The notes under the pieces: generated by a model
Databases searched by the model: none
What the model was told of the DNA's origin: nothing
Seen by the model: only the letters and a program-made list of their open reading frames with translations
Made by a program: the position numbers and the translations under genes
NCBI GenBank assembly: GCA_963921795.1
Contig: OY997640.1
Location: forward strand, 12,844,937 to 12,908,936
Length of the DNA stretch: 64,000 nucleotides
Reading direction: 5' to 3'
Origin: Nannobrachium achirus
Taxonomy: Eukaryota > Chordata > Actinopteri > Myctophiformes > Myctophidae
Shown: in pieces, positions 47,329 through 59,376 of the stretch
Layout of the letters: each line of letters starts with the position of its first letter
Numbering within the stretch: the first letter of the stretch is position 1

Positions 47329-47642
47329 TTGGGTCCTCTTTGATTCACACCAGGTTTAATGTGGGATCGGTTGGACGGTTCTACAGATTGTATGTTCCTC
47401 ACACTTGGGACAACAGAGACTGAGGAGGTACTGAGGATGTACTGTATGTGAAACGAAGCATGGCTTTGGCTCCTCCAACGCTTCGTGTCACCAGGTTGAG
47501 TGTCCTGAGCAAACATTTAAGCCAACACTTATAGAAACAAGTGCAAGCCCAAACAACCGATATAATAACAGAATAACAAGCCCGATGTTGCTTATAATGC
47601 GCAGACTTGGCAACAACACTGGCCAGATGTGTGACTTTAGAT

Positions 47643-48077
47643 CAGGGGTCTTCAACAGGGGGTCCGGGACCCCTAGGGGGTCCTCAGAGTTACTACAGGG
47701 GGGCCGACAAATCCTTGTGTGATAGGATAATTATTTTAGATACTTGAACCCTCGCATCCCTATACACTGAGGAGAACTTTAGCCAAAAATAGCAGATCTA
47801 CAAGCCAATTTTTACAAATAGGTTTGATGGTGTAGAGGTAAAAAAGAGCAGACCAAGTACAGAGGGAAAGGTCAAGTTTACTAGGTATCGACAATTTAAG
47901 ATTTTAAGTGGTTAAGTTTGGTTTGGTTTGGTTTGGTTAAGTGTCAAACAAGGCTATGAATCTATCTATGAAATCGATGAGAATCTCCATCAGATATTAC
48001 AATATGTAGAGGGGGTCCCTGCTTCATCTCCCTCTCAGCTAAGGGTTCCTTGGCCTGAAACCGTTTGAAGACCCCTG
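47643..48077. mobile_element. Non-autonomous hAT, CAGGGGTCTTCAACA ends, hairpin half lost
   Basis: The ends are CAGGGGTCTTCAACAGGGG and CCGTTTGAAGACCCCTG. CTTTAGAT is repeated exactly at 47635-47642 and 48078-48085. Only the left hairpin arm (TTAGCCAAAAATAGCAGATC, then TACAAG) remains, at 47776-47801. Confidence 0.88.
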
Positions 48078-48085
48078 CTTTAGAT

Positions 48086-49179
48086 TGTGAGTCATGTTGG
48101 GACACACACAGCCAACAACAAGATCAGGCAATTCTGCTGACAACAAGAAAGGGAAGAGGCTCTATCTGAGGTTTCTATACAGGCCACACAAACACACTAT
48201 ATTTATTCTTTCCTAAGACCTTTGTTGTGTTCTCCACTATCTGTTCGTTTTGTTTATCTATCAGTCTCCTCCCCGTTAAATAGTCTAACAGTGTTTCGCT
48301 CAGGCAATTATCTCCTCAGAATAGCGGCTTGGGGAGTATCAAGTGTTTACGGTACGCCGGTATACCAGGGTAATTACGAATACCATCAAAGAGACACAGA
48401 CAGACGCCCCGTCTTTCTATTAAAACTGATACAGGCAATGCTGTGTATATTATTGAGGTGATCTGTTGTTGTATAGCCCAATAATAACTTTTACTTTGAG
48501 ATGTCTTCATCCAACTACATTCAGTTAAATTAGCTGATTTGTATTCAGCTTGGCAGTCACCTCATCTCCATTCAGCCCATTGATGTGGCATCCACAACAA
48601 GTGTCATTGGGTTTAGCAAAAAATAAATAAAAGTGAAAAAGTCAATCAGCGTCTGCCAATCACATGGGCCCTGAGCGCAGACACTGACTGGCACAGCGCT
48701 TTGGGCCAGACCGGTCGAAAGCGAAGCAGAATTCACACCACCGGGATGGTTTACCAGGCCAATAGGTTGGTAGGCTGCTGAATCTATGGAAGAAGGCTGT
48801 TGATATTGAGTACTATTGTGTTCCTATGTGTAACGCCCAGGAAAGCGTGAAATCCAAAATCTTAACCATCAGACCAAAGGGATATCCCTTTGGTCCGGGG
48901 GAGATACTAGACTTTTGAGGCCATCAGGCTGAGGCTGAGAGTCACTCTGCTACACTCACCTCCCTTTTGACCCAGGGTCATGGCACCATTGTAACGCTGC
49001 TACATACTGTATGCGCGTGCACAAAGTGAAACGTGTGCGCGCGGTCCAGAAGTTAACATTGGAATGTGGCAATCCTTGTGGAATAAACAGCAAAACAGTT
49101 GAAGAAATCACAGATTTGAGGCCTTAACCTTTGCCTTTCTTACTGTACTCTGTTCTTGTTTTTTTTTTCTTTTTATCTT
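48086..49179. other. No recognised feature
   Basis: A short perfect palindrome, AAAGGGATATCCCTTT, is at 48876-48891. Otherwise unique-looking AT-rich DNA. Confidence 0.45.
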
Positions 49180-49323
49180 TTTCTTACTTCTCTGTAACTT
49201 TGTAAATAACCTTATACTGCTGTGCTGCCTCTGGGCAACTGATTTTCCCCCTTGGGATAATAAAGGTATCTATCCATCTATCTATCTATCTTTCCCCCTT
49301 GGGATAATAAAGGTATCTATCTA

Positions 49324-49390
<67 letters not shown>
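49180..49390 (+). mobile_element. LINE 3' tail with a (ATCT)n/(GTCT)n end
   Basis: The block CTGTGCTGCCTCTGGGCAAC leads to CCCCCTTGGGATAATAAAGG and TATCTATC repeats. The last 40 bases, including CTTGGGATAATAAAGG, are repeated once more at 49290-49320 before the (GTCT)n run. This is a well-known type of fish LINE end: polyadenylation-like AATAAA followed by a tetranucleotide tail. Confidence 0.55.
49320..49387. repeat. (GTCT)n
   Basis: About 16 units growing out of the (ATCT)n LINE tail. Confidence 0.95.
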
Positions 49391-49391
<1 letters not shown>

Positions 49392-49450
49392 AGCCGTTAT
49401 TTTCCGAGACCATGATTCATGTTCATGGAAGAAGCTTCAAAACATGTATT

Positions 49451-49654
49451 CTATCCACAAGTTTCCAACCTCCCATCGTGCATTGCGCAGCAATTGGACG
49501 GAGCTTCCGGCGCCGCAGCCGCGTGTGATCTACAAGCTCACAACGGCTGCATCTGCGACGCGACGTGAGCTTGTATGTCTGCTGTTAACCGGAAGTGTGG
49601 TGCAGTGTGGTGCAAAACATTCTCCAGTAAATTCCTGCGGAAAGAGGTGGATAG
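49451..49654. mobile_element. CTATCCACAAGTTTCC-type element, copy 2
   Basis: The ends are CTATCCACAAGTTTCC and GGAAAGAGGTGGATAG. GAGCTTCCGG faces CCGGAAG. The core GTGATCTACAAGCTCACAAC is mirrored by CGTGAGCTTGTATGTCTGCT at 49526-49584. Confidence 0.6.
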
Positions 49655-51185
<1,531 letters not shown>

Positions 51186-51614
51186 CGTAGAGAACAGTAC
51201 ATACACACAGCATGCTATTCAGTGTTGCCAGGTTTTCAGAGAAACAAGCGGACAGATAAATAAAATGAAACTGGCCAATTGAAAATCTTGGAGAAAAAAA
51301 AAGTGGAATGTTTTCGAGGCATTGTAACGACACAATTCTTATATGGGGGTCCCTTTCACAAAACGTTTCATTTGTATACTGTCAGAGTTAAGGGCAGACA
51401 TTGACATTTTTAAAGTTTGAGAACCACTGATTTAGACCAAAATGCAGGTTTAAATGGATTCAGCAATGAATCTCTGAATTAACAATTCAACAGGATTTTT
51501 TTGACAAGGCTCCCCTCATTGTATCACGATATATACAATATCTCTGAAAAGGCATATCGTGGAGACATTGTATCATCTCAACGATATTTATCACCATAAT
51601 CGCCCACCCCTACG

Positions 51615-52001
51615 TAGGGATGGGACGATACGCGATATTATCGTTTATCGTGATAAAAAACACTCACGATAATCGTATCGTGGAGATTTAATTCATCGTG
51701 ATCTCTTTCTCCGTCACTGGGATCAATTCACCTTTTATTTGCCGAGCTGCATATCCGCTACCACTTAAACCATCTATAATTGGTAAAAGGTACTTATAAT
51801 ATACGTACTTGATACAGAAATTTTTTCCACTATCAAATGTATAGTTGCGTTGCGACACGTTGTGAGCTTGTAGATCGGCTATTTTTTGGCAAATGTTCAG
51901 CCCCAGGATAATGGATTTTGATTATCGCGATAATATCGTAAATTGTGATTTCTTTTGTCACAATAATCGTGATATGACATGTTTATATCGTCCCATCCCT
52001 A
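51615..52001. mobile_element. hAT-like element, TAGGGATGGGACGATA ends, hairpin half lost
   Basis: The ends are TAGGGATGGGACGATA and ATATCGTCCCATCCCTA. At 51845-51893 only the right hairpin arm (CACGTTGTGAGCTTGTAGAT, then CGGCTATTTTTTGGCAAA) remains. No exact target duplication was read. An older relative ends just upstream at about 51610. Confidence 0.65.
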
Positions 52002-52722
52002 CCACTCTGCTATCCTTGCTCAATAGGCAGTGATGTTCTGTACGTGCCATGTCTTCACAACAGCCACCATATGATTTACAAATTGAAAAACACTCTAATC
52101 CACTACTTAGCCGCAACAATGAACGAACGCTCTCCCTGATCAAGGGAGTTCAAACCAAATACTCTTGTGTTTTCTGTAAATGAATGGCGTTGGCATTCTG
52201 CATACCAAACGATGGCGTAGACTAGAGGGAGAGGTTTCCTGAAAAGATGGTCATTTTATTTTTTGTGTTGTTCGCTGCATGCCAAGCAGACCACAAGCAA
52301 TCAATAGCCAGCGACTGGCACGGAGTGCTGAGTACTACAGTCAGGCCAGCCCAGTGGGCACCATGACAATAATGTTAAGACCTGTCGTGTATTTAGAGAT
52401 GATGGAAACCAGTGGTTTCTCAAAGTGGGGTCCGGGAACCCCCAGAGATGGGGGGGGGGGGGGGGGAATAACACTAGTCTAAAACCCAGTCAAGTACCAA
52501 AAGAAATATATGTATTTTTTATTTTTAATAACGATAATAATTGACATCATCAAGATCAGACCCAATAGATACATTAACAAAAGTAGACAAAGTCATTCCA
52601 ATAACCAGTCATATTTGTCATATTGAAGTATAAAATTAAATACTCAAGTAAAAGAACCTCAAAATTATTAATTACAATAATGAATGTACTTAGTTACTCT
52701 CCACAACTATGATGCAGTCTGG

Positions 52723-52914
52723 CTAAAGGCCTGTCCATACTTTCTCCGAAACAAAACTTTTTGTCGGAAAGGTCCGGTTCAACTACAAAATGATGTCACT
52801 CGGAACTTCTGAAAAGCATTACCCCGAATTAAAGTCCGGAAAGCTGCACGTCGGAAAGTCAGAACTCTCCGGGCGAAAAGTTCAGTTTTGGAGAGAGTAT
52901 GGACTGGCCTTTAG
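52723..52914. mobile_element. TA-type palindromic MITE, AAAGGCCTGTCCATAC ends
   Basis: CTAAAGGCCTGTCCATACT and AGTATGGACTGGCCTTTAG are inverted. Inside, TCGGAAAGGTCCGGTTCAAC and TCTGAAAAGCATTACCCCGA are shared with 53261-53449 and partly with 8291-9027. Confidence 0.75.
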
Positions 52915-53260
52915 CCTGAATACTTCTCGATATGCACGAGGAAAAGGCAAACACAACAGCAGTAGGCCTCCTCCACTAGGCCAGTACAATAACCTTATAA
53001 ATGACACCATATCAAAATATTTGTTTGCCCAATTCATTATAATTAAATTTGGCAACATGTGTTGTTCTAATTTGCACTTAAGAAATCGGATCAAGCCCAG
53101 CTTGGCTCTTCACAACGGCTGCTGAGGCCAATCATATTAATTCTACTTCAACTGGTGGCTGCAAATACCATTTGTTCTTTATTTTACCGACTGTCTTATG
53201 ATGATATTTTCTGCATAGTAGTACTGTGTTTTATTTGTCTGTCATTTAATGTTGTATATG

Positions 53261-53449
53261 AAGACCTGTCCATACTGTCTCCGACCACCGACATTTTCGC
53301 CAGAAAGGTCCGGTTCAACTACAAAATTACGTCACTCGCAACTTCTGAAAAGCATTGCCCTGAATTCGATTTTGGAAAGCTGTACGTCGTTAAGTCTGAC
53401 CTTTTCCGACGAAATGTTTGGTGGTCGGAGACAGTATGGACCAGGCCTT
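53261..53449. mobile_element. TA-type palindromic MITE, second copy nearby
   Basis: AAGACCTGTCCATACTGTC and GACAGTATGGACCAGGCCTT are the ends. The inner blocks match 52723-52914, but about 10 bases next to each end (CCGACCACCGACA / TGTTTGGTGGTCGG) differ from that copy yet still pair with each other. Confidence 0.75.
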
Positions 53450-53819
53450 GAGTATGAGTTGAAAAAAGGTTACCCCAAAGGGGACCCCACTTGAAACAAG
53501 CCCCCACACACACACAGTCAGAGGGTGGGAGTTGGTTCTCACTGTTCACACATGGACCAGTTGTAAACAATATGACAGCTATAGATACAACCACTCATTA
53601 CTAATTCATAGCACCTCATTGTTTCTCCACAACACGTCCAATTACAAACATGCTTCACAGAATCGCAGTGCAAAGACCCCCTTACGTGTTAATCATAAAC
53701 ATGCATGTGTTATTATTAATAAAGACTGGCTATAATACTCCAACACTGTGTAACAAAACTATGTAGCTACAGTATCACTGCTACAACAGACTGTAGCCAA
53801 TATGCTACAGCCTCAATGC

Positions 53820-53821
<2 letters not shown>

Positions 53822-53895
<74 letters not shown>

Positions 53896-53899
53896 CAAT

Positions 53900-53936
<37 letters not shown>
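53822..53936. repeat. (CA)n followed by (CAA)n
   Basis: A 73-base CA tract, then GGCAATAA, then about 12 CAA units. Confidence 0.96.
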
Positions 53937-54377
53937 CTGCAGCAGTGTGATGCTTGTCAACAGTATCCTACAGTGTGCAGCAGAGCAGCACTGTGTCACC
54001 TCTCCCTGCTCACACAGAGAACAGGTGTAAACAATGACAGCAACCATATTACTAATGCATACAGTACTACAGTAGCACCAGGTGGACGTATGGTTTCTCC
54101 ACAATACGTCCAAATACAAACATTCTCCGCAGTGCAAAGACACCATTGCATGTCAATTATTATATAGCGCTATGTTATTAGTTAATAAATGACCGGCTAT
54201 AATGTATAGCTATTGTCAGCTGCTGTACGGTAGCTATCGCTGCTACAATAGAAGCCTCCTCCACCTGGCTACCATCACAATGCATTACACACTCACAACA
54301 CACACTGCGGATGAAAGCAGTAATATCCACCATAACCCGCATCATTCTCTGTAAATGTATAACCATTATGGAGGTGT

Positions 54378-54383
54378 GTTTAC
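54378..54383 (-). other. Splice donor of tusc3 intron 1
   Basis: The minus strand reads AAAGAG then GTAAAC at the end of the reading frame of the signal-peptide exon. The match to the donor consensus, and its place exactly after the conserved KKKE residues, set the exon end. Confidence 0.75.
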
Positions 54384-54485
54384 CTCTTTCTTCTTCTGTC
54401 CTCCTCCGGGCTGCACGCACAGCAGCAGCAGCACAGAGACGGCCAGAAGAGGCAGGTTGACAGCAGACATCACGGAGGCCGCCAT
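54384..54485 (-). CDS. tusc3: First coding exon of tusc3 (oligosaccharyltransferase OST3/OST6-type subunit), signal peptide plus start of mature protein
   Basis: Reading the minus strand from 54485 gives a 34-codon exon with no stop. It opens MAASVMSAVN, continues through the hydrophobic stretch LPLLAVSVLLLLCV, and ends PGGGQKKKE. The start has G at -3 and G at +4, a strong vertebrate context. The exon ends in phase 0 at AAAGAG followed by GTAAAC, a good splice donor at 54383-54382. From family knowledge, TUSC3 has the same N-terminal layout: a leucine-rich signal segment ending in GGGQKKKE, just before the lumenal thioredoxin-like domain. That domain carries a CxxC motif and serves N-glycosylation in the ER membrane. 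The paralogue MAGT1 has a shorter QKKKE-type junction without GGG, so tusc3 fits better. Downstream exons would lie at lower coordinates; none was recognised, so the first intron probably exceeds 54 kb. Only this exon is seen; the rest is inferred. Confidence 0.82.
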
Positions 54486-54566
54486 GACGGTTCATACAGC
54501 AGGAAGGATGGATGGAGGGAGCCCTGGCTGAAACATGACGGTGGTGGTACTGTATCTCACGACCGT

Positions 54567-55029
54567 CATGGATCGACCTTAACGTGGCGTGGAGCAATGT
54601 ACTCAATTTGCCACGTACGTCTACACAGACGGTCACATTTCAAAAATAATTTGCTTGCTGAAAGCGTAAAAATGTCACAATATGGTACGCTTAAGCAGAA
54701 TTACCCATATCTTCCGTATTGTTTATTATAAAATCATTTTATTTTTGAACAGCGGCCCCTTTCTCGGATTTTTCTCAACGCGACCCCATCGGTTGAGATG
54801 TGTACTGCACGCTGATACTTTAAATTATTTTTTAGAAAATGTCCACCGATCGGATTAAGATGCTTCTTATTAAATAATACAGCAGATACAGATACTTCTG
54901 CTAAAACGTCTGATATTGAGACATCTGTGAAGCTTCAGCAAGCACTTTATTTTTTAAATGTGAACGTTTTTGTAGACGTACGTGGCATATTGACACTATT
55001 GCTCCACAATAAATTGATGTCGATCCATG
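54567..55029. mobile_element. Inverted-repeat element just upstream of tusc3
   Basis: The segment 54567-54676 is repeated in inverted form at 54919-55029. Shared blocks include CATGGATCGAC, GTGGAGCAAT, TGCCACGTACGTCTACA, TCACATTT and TTCAGCAAGCA. The arms are about 110 bp with scattered mismatches, and the centre is about 240 bp. No coding capacity is seen, so this is a non-autonomous DNA element of unknown superfamily. The near arm begins about 80 bp upstream of the tusc3 start codon, so the transcription start or core promoter probably lies within or against this element. Confidence 0.65.
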
Positions 55030-55194
55030 TTTTAAGGCTACGATGGAGGGGATGTGAGGAGCCGCGAGACCACACAGGATTGGTCTCTGCAGCCCGCCAA
55101 TCGGAGAAGGGGATTAGGGGCGCGCGGGGGATTCTGGGTGTTGTAGTAGTTTGTTTGATTTATCTTCTTTCTTTTTCTTTTTATTCCGTGCTGG

Positions 55195-55680
55195 AACAAG
55201 TACTCATGTATTTTACTTTAGTAAAAGTATCAATACTGCAATGTAGACATACTCTGTTACAAGTAAAAGACTACAAAAGTAAACCTGGTATCAAAATGAA
55301 CATAAAGTACCAAAAGTAAAAGTACTCATTATGCAGAATGTCCCATTTCAAGTTTTCAAAATGTTGCTATTAAAAATATTTTGAAAATAGCAGATCTACA
55401 AGCTCACAATGTGTCGCGATACAACGCATTGTGAGCTTGTAGATCAGCTATTTTCAAATGGCCTAAATATAGGCCTATATAGGGCTGAAGTAAGTAATTT
55501 ATGTTTTCTTAATCAAAATCTAAAAGTAACTAGCTAGTAACTAAAGTTAATTTCAAATAATAATAGTGGAGTAAAAGTACAATAATTGAATCTGAGATGT
55601 AGTGGTGTAGAAGTAAAAGTATTGGAAATTGGAAATACTCGAGTAAAGTACAAATACCACAAATTGTACTTAAGTACTTC
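55195..55680. mobile_element. CAGTGGTGGAAAAAGTAC-family copy with complete hairpin
   Basis: GGAACAAGTACTCATGTATT and TTTAGTAAAAGTATCAATAC open it; GAAATTGGAAATACTCGAGT lies near the right end. The hairpin 55380-55457 reads TTTGAAAATAGCAGATCTAC, then AAGCTCACAATGTGTCGC, with the return arm GCATTGTGAGCTTGTAGATC and AGCTATTTTCAAA. Confidence 0.65.
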
Positions 55681-55769
55681 TCAAACAGGGGTCCGGGGAC
55701 CCCCACTGTCCACCAGTGGCCCTTGAGGGGGTTCCAGGGGGCTCAGCTAAATGATGGAGAGTTGGTAAC

Positions 55770-56115
55770 CAATCCATCCATCCATCCATCTTCAACCGCT
55801 TATCCGGAATCAGGTCGCGGGGGTAACAGTTCCAACTGAGACTTCCAGATTTCCTTATCCCGAGCAACTTCCTCCACTCCCTCAGGGAGTATACCGAGGC
55901 GTTCCCAAGCCAGTTTGGAGATGTAATCCTTCCATCTGGTCTTTGGTCTGCCACGGGGTCTCCTCCCAGTGGGACGCGCATCGAGGACCTTCCTTGGAAG
56001 GCGCTCGGGGGGCATCCGTACTAGATGCCCGAACCATCTAAGCTGACTCCTTTGCAAGTGTAGGAGCAGCGGTTCTACTCCAAGTCCCTCTCGGGTGACT
56101 GAACTTCTCACCCTA
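55770..56115 (-). mobile_element. 5'-truncated LINE, C-terminal end of the reverse-transcriptase ORF, Rex3/RTE-like
   Basis: The minus strand from about 56115 reads RVRSSVTREGLGVEPLLLH, then QLRWFGHLVRMPPERLP, then GRRPRGRPKTRWKDYISKLA, ending LLPPRPDSG and a stop near 55800. This RWxGHxxRM...GRPxxRW tail is typical of the C-terminus of a common fish non-LTR retrotransposon. On the element's strand the ORF is followed by CCGGATAAGCGG and then tandem GGAT, matching the (GATG)n-type tail known for Rex3. About 100 codons remain out of roughly 1000, so the copy is dead by 5' truncation. The family name is less certain than the LINE call. Confidence 0.8.
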
Positions 56116-56783
56116 TAATAAACCCTTATTTGGTTTAATGTTACACTCTCAAGAGTTAAATTATTGTTAAACACCTGCATTCATTAGAAAATGTGTTGTT
56201 TTGATCAAAGTTTTCCTGTTAGTCCGATAACAAAATATTCCACGTTTTGGGTCCGAGAGGCTAAATCTCATCAAATGGAGGTCTGTGGTTCAAATGCTGA
56301 ATAAATAATGGATCTTGGTATGAAGAGGGCTGAAAACCACTGCTCCACAGTCTACTCTATACCAAATCTCACTGCCAAAAATAGCTGATCTACAAGCTCA
56401 GAGGGTGTAGAGATCAGATATTTATAGCAGCTGTTCCACTGAGAATAAGGATGCTAAGGTTCAAGACGAGTGGTTAAAGGGATTACAAAATCTGAACGGC
56501 AAAATGCGTGAAAGGTTTATCTTTTTAATTATTGTTTTTAAGACCTGCTATAATTTAGAAATAGTGCTTGATAGGCTATGTCTAATCTGATGACAGAAGC
56601 TTAATGAAAGCAGAACACAGATATGTTAGATTTTATTATGCTGTTTTACACAAATTAAACTGACTACATGGCACAATGTTCAACCTTTTCCCTTTTTTTT
56701 CCCAAGAATGCACTTATTTTTGGCAGAACATTTAATGCACTCTAGCCCAGTATCTAAACTTAAACCTACACTTGACCAGAGAG
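56116..56783. other. Mostly unassigned
   Basis: A decayed hairpin arm, GCCAAAAATAGCTGATCTAC, is at 56375-56394. The rest is AT-rich without genes. Confidence 0.45.
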
Positions 56784-57244
56784 TCCGTCCGTCCGTCCGT
56801 CCGTCCGTCCGTCCGTCCGTCCGCCTGCCCGTCCGCCTGTCTGTCTAGACTCTAAGCTCTACATTAATGACCAGTTCTCCATCGTCTCTCCATATACAGT
56901 AATCTCTCTCTGAGATGAAGTGCATGCGGGAATAAAAGTCAATGCAGCGTGTAACAGTCAGCACGTGTTGCAGTCTCATTAAGGCACAATTCATCCTCTC
57001 TACTGCCTCATAACCACGGCCATAACCATAACCAGTCCCCCAGTAGCTGTAGGCTGTGGAATGCACACTGTGCAAACCACTACAGTCACATAACCACGGA
57101 CATAACCAGTCCCCTAGTAGCTGTAGGCTATGGAATGTACACTCCACTAAAGCCACATAACCACGGCCATAACCAGTCCCCTAGTAGCTGTATGGACGCG
57201 CAATGTGCAAACCACTCTCCACATACATAACCTCGCGTCACCAG

Positions 57245-57595
57245 TCTTTTCACCTTGGAGGAAAGCCTGGTATTAGTTTCAAACGGGCCGTTTGATCCGG
57301 TTTAGGCGTGGCTTAAACCGGCAACAAGGAGAAGACACAGTGTCGCTTTGTTTTGGTCTCCCTGTTTGTTTTCCCAAATACCCTTTTAAATCTTAGAGAG
57401 GTGTACAGTAGTCTTGCCAGTCACTATGAGTTGGACTAAAAGATAGATATACCAAACAGACTTTTCAAAAAATAAGCAAAACTACGCCGGGTTTTATTGG
57501 GTAGGCCCTAAAATGATGTCCTGAGTGCAGGGGAATTATAGTTGTTTCCGCTCCCAGCCGCATCAGAAATCCAAAGATGGTACTGATCCCAGGCT
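57245..57595. mobile_element. DNA element of unknown class, copy 2, inserted in a minisatellite
   Basis: It has the same internal blocks as 23590-24035. GAGGAAAGCCTGG and ATCCCAGGCTAAC mark the ends. The AACCAGTCCC-type minisatellite continues on both sides. Confidence 0.45.
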
Positions 57596-57680
57596 AACAG
57601 CTACATACATACCATGGACATAGCCAGTCCCTTAGTAGCTTCTGCACACTATGCAAACCACATGGGCATAACCCCTTGCA

Positions 57681-58242
57681 CAGGGGTTTTCAAAGTGGGT
57701 GACGGGGCACCCTGGGGTGCCGTGACGGCAGTCCAGGGGTGCCGCGAGATCATTTGATAATATTTGGAATTTATTTGGATATATCAATATTTAGTATCAT
57801 TTTAAACTAAGTTATTTTCAGTCAGTTCTAACCAAAATGGCTATTATCTCAACGTTTTCCTCGCAGCATAATCCCTAGAATATCGTCACTGTCGGGCAGA
57901 AACCTCGTATCTCCAAGTTTCAAATGTGTAGCCTACGTCTTTTGGTAAAGTAAGGCCCTGCTTCATCATACAAGACTGTCGCACAAAACTAGTGAAAATA
58001 GCCGATCTACAAGCACATCGCGAGGCGTTGTGTGCTTGTAGATCGGCTGTTTTCACTAGTTTAGTACACTGTATAGATGATAAATACAAAACTAACAGTT
58101 TTGGACATACAAGGCTTCCACCCGACAACGACGATATGCTATAAATATAAGGTGCTGGGAGTGAAAATTATAATGTAGGGGTGCCTTGGATTAAAAAAAT
58201 ATTTATGGGGTGCCCTGAGACAAAAAGGTTTGGGAACCCCTG
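57681..58242. mobile_element. Non-autonomous hAT, CAGGGGTTTTCAAAG ends, with hairpin module
   Basis: The ends are CAGGGGTTTTCAAAG and GTTTGGGAACCCCTG. The flanks CCCTTGCA and CCCTAGCG match at 6 of 8 bases. The hairpin 57986-58062 has AAACTAGTG/CACTAGTTT outer arms and one arm shortened by about 12 bases. Confidence 0.8.
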
Positions 58243-58595
58243 CCCTAGCGGTCGGGATGCACACTGTGCAAACCACTTTACACTTACACGTACATCATGT
58301 ACATGTACATACAGTAACCAGTTGCCTAGTAGCTGGATGTGCAATGTGCAAACCACTCTATAGCTACAAAACCCTATACACTCAATGTATTTGATACTTC
58401 AGCTTCAAAAAGGTTTGATGAATGTTTTGACCGGTTTAGCACTTTTACTGGTCCCATCCTCTTTTACAGTACACTTTAAGACATAATAAGACATAATAAG
58501 ACAGAATAAAGCCATAATAAGAAATAATGTGTTGGTAATTAGAGCTAATATATTTTATTAGACAGTATTAGACAGACAATATTTTTATTATCCCG

Positions 58596-58770
58596 CCAGT
58601 AGGACCGGCGGCCGCCGCACGGACCGGCAGGTCCCGTAGCGGTAAACTGCCCGTCCGTGCGGTGGTGGCTGCCATTATCTGGCAACTGCCGCGGCAGCCA
58701 CCACTGCACGGACGGGCAGTTTACCACTACGGGACCTGCCGGTCCGTGCGGCGGCCGCCGGTCCTACTGG
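58596..58770. repeat. GC-rich hairpin, 78-bp arms, 19-base loop
   Basis: The arms 58596-58673 and 58693-58770 pair with only two mismatches. The stem includes CCAGTAGGACCGGCGGCCGC and CGGTAAACTGCCCGTCCGTG. The loop is ATTATCTGGCAACTGCCGC. Base composition differs sharply from the AT-rich outer arms. Confidence 0.9.
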
Positions 58771-58830
58771 CGGTCCTGCTGGCGGTCCTACTGGCGGTCC
58801 TGCTGGTCCTGCTGGTCCTATCGCCGGCGA
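58758..58830 (+). repeat. 12-bp tandem repeat reading Gly-Pro-Ala/Thr-Gly
   Basis: GGTCCTACTGGC and GGTCCTGCTGGC alternate about five times, and would translate to a collagen-like Gly-Pro pattern. The frame is short and inside a transposon, so I take it as a tandem repeat, not a gene. Confidence 0.6.
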
Positions 58831-59376
58831 TGCAGTGCGACTGCTGGTCGAACTAGCGGTCGTGCGGCAGTGTCTGCCGCTGCAGTTCCGCGGCAGGTGA
58901 CGGTGCCAGAGAATGTATTCGCTCTTTCTACTATTCTGTCTTTGTTTCTGTCTAATAAAATATATTAGCTCTAATTACCAACACATTATTTCTCATTATG
59001 GCTTTATTCTGTCTTATTATGTCTTATTATGTCTTAAAGTGCTGTATAGTATATTTTGATGCCAATACGATTGTAATTTTACCCGAGTCAAATCTTGAAT
59101 GCAGGCTTTTTACAGGTAACAGAATTGAAACAATTGGCTTGTACTTCATCCACCGGTGGAACCACAATGTGCAAACCGAGTTTGGGGATTTGAATTCACC
59201 TCAGAGCATCTGGCTTTGTTGAGTGTCTATTCGAACACAATTGAACACCGTCCAGGGGAGGGAAGCCGGGGCAGGGAGGGTGATATTTGTCAAGGCACAT
59301 GCAAAGTATACGGGCTGCACCTGTCATTGGGACTGGGGAGTTTTGGGCGGGAGGAGTAGGACGAAGTACTCTATAT

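Larger units (their letters stand above)
57000..58375. repeat. Minisatellite, unit about 60-90 bp, split by two insertions
   Basis: The units share CATAACC(A)ACGGCCATAACC, AGTCCCCTAGTAGCTGTA and CTGTGCAAACCACT. Three units in a row lie at 57005-57230. More lie at 57596-57680 and 58243-58375, after the element at 57245 and the hAT at 57681. A last echo (CAATGTGCAAACC) is at 59166. Confidence 0.65.
58472..59041. mobile_element. Compound palindromic element
   Basis: CACTTTAAGACATAATAAGA at the left is mirrored by CTTATTATGTCTTAAAGTG at the right. The outer arms run about 100 bases on each side, with internal GACATAATAA repeats. The centre contains the GC-rich hairpin 58596-58770 and a short (CTGGCGGTCCTG)-like tandem run. 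No recognisable protein. Confidence 0.7.

Noticed and set aside
51531-51610. Full second hAT beside 51615
   Set aside because: Only ATATCGTGG-type internal motifs and a CCCACCCCTA end are seen; the left end is missing, so no element is called.
54178-54636. 152-codon minus-strand frame overlapping the tusc3 exon
   Set aside because: It is in a different frame. The exon at 54384-54485 has the conserved signal peptide and GGGQKKKE plus a splice donor, so this longer frame is a shadow.
55770-56115. Functional host gene from the RWFGHLVRM frame
   Set aside because: The motif and the GGAT tail identify a 5'-truncated LINE.
58657-58968. Possible collagen-like coding sequence (Gly-Pro repeats)
   Set aside because: The repeat is 12 bp long, lies inside a palindromic element and is bounded by stops. 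It is a tandem repeat.
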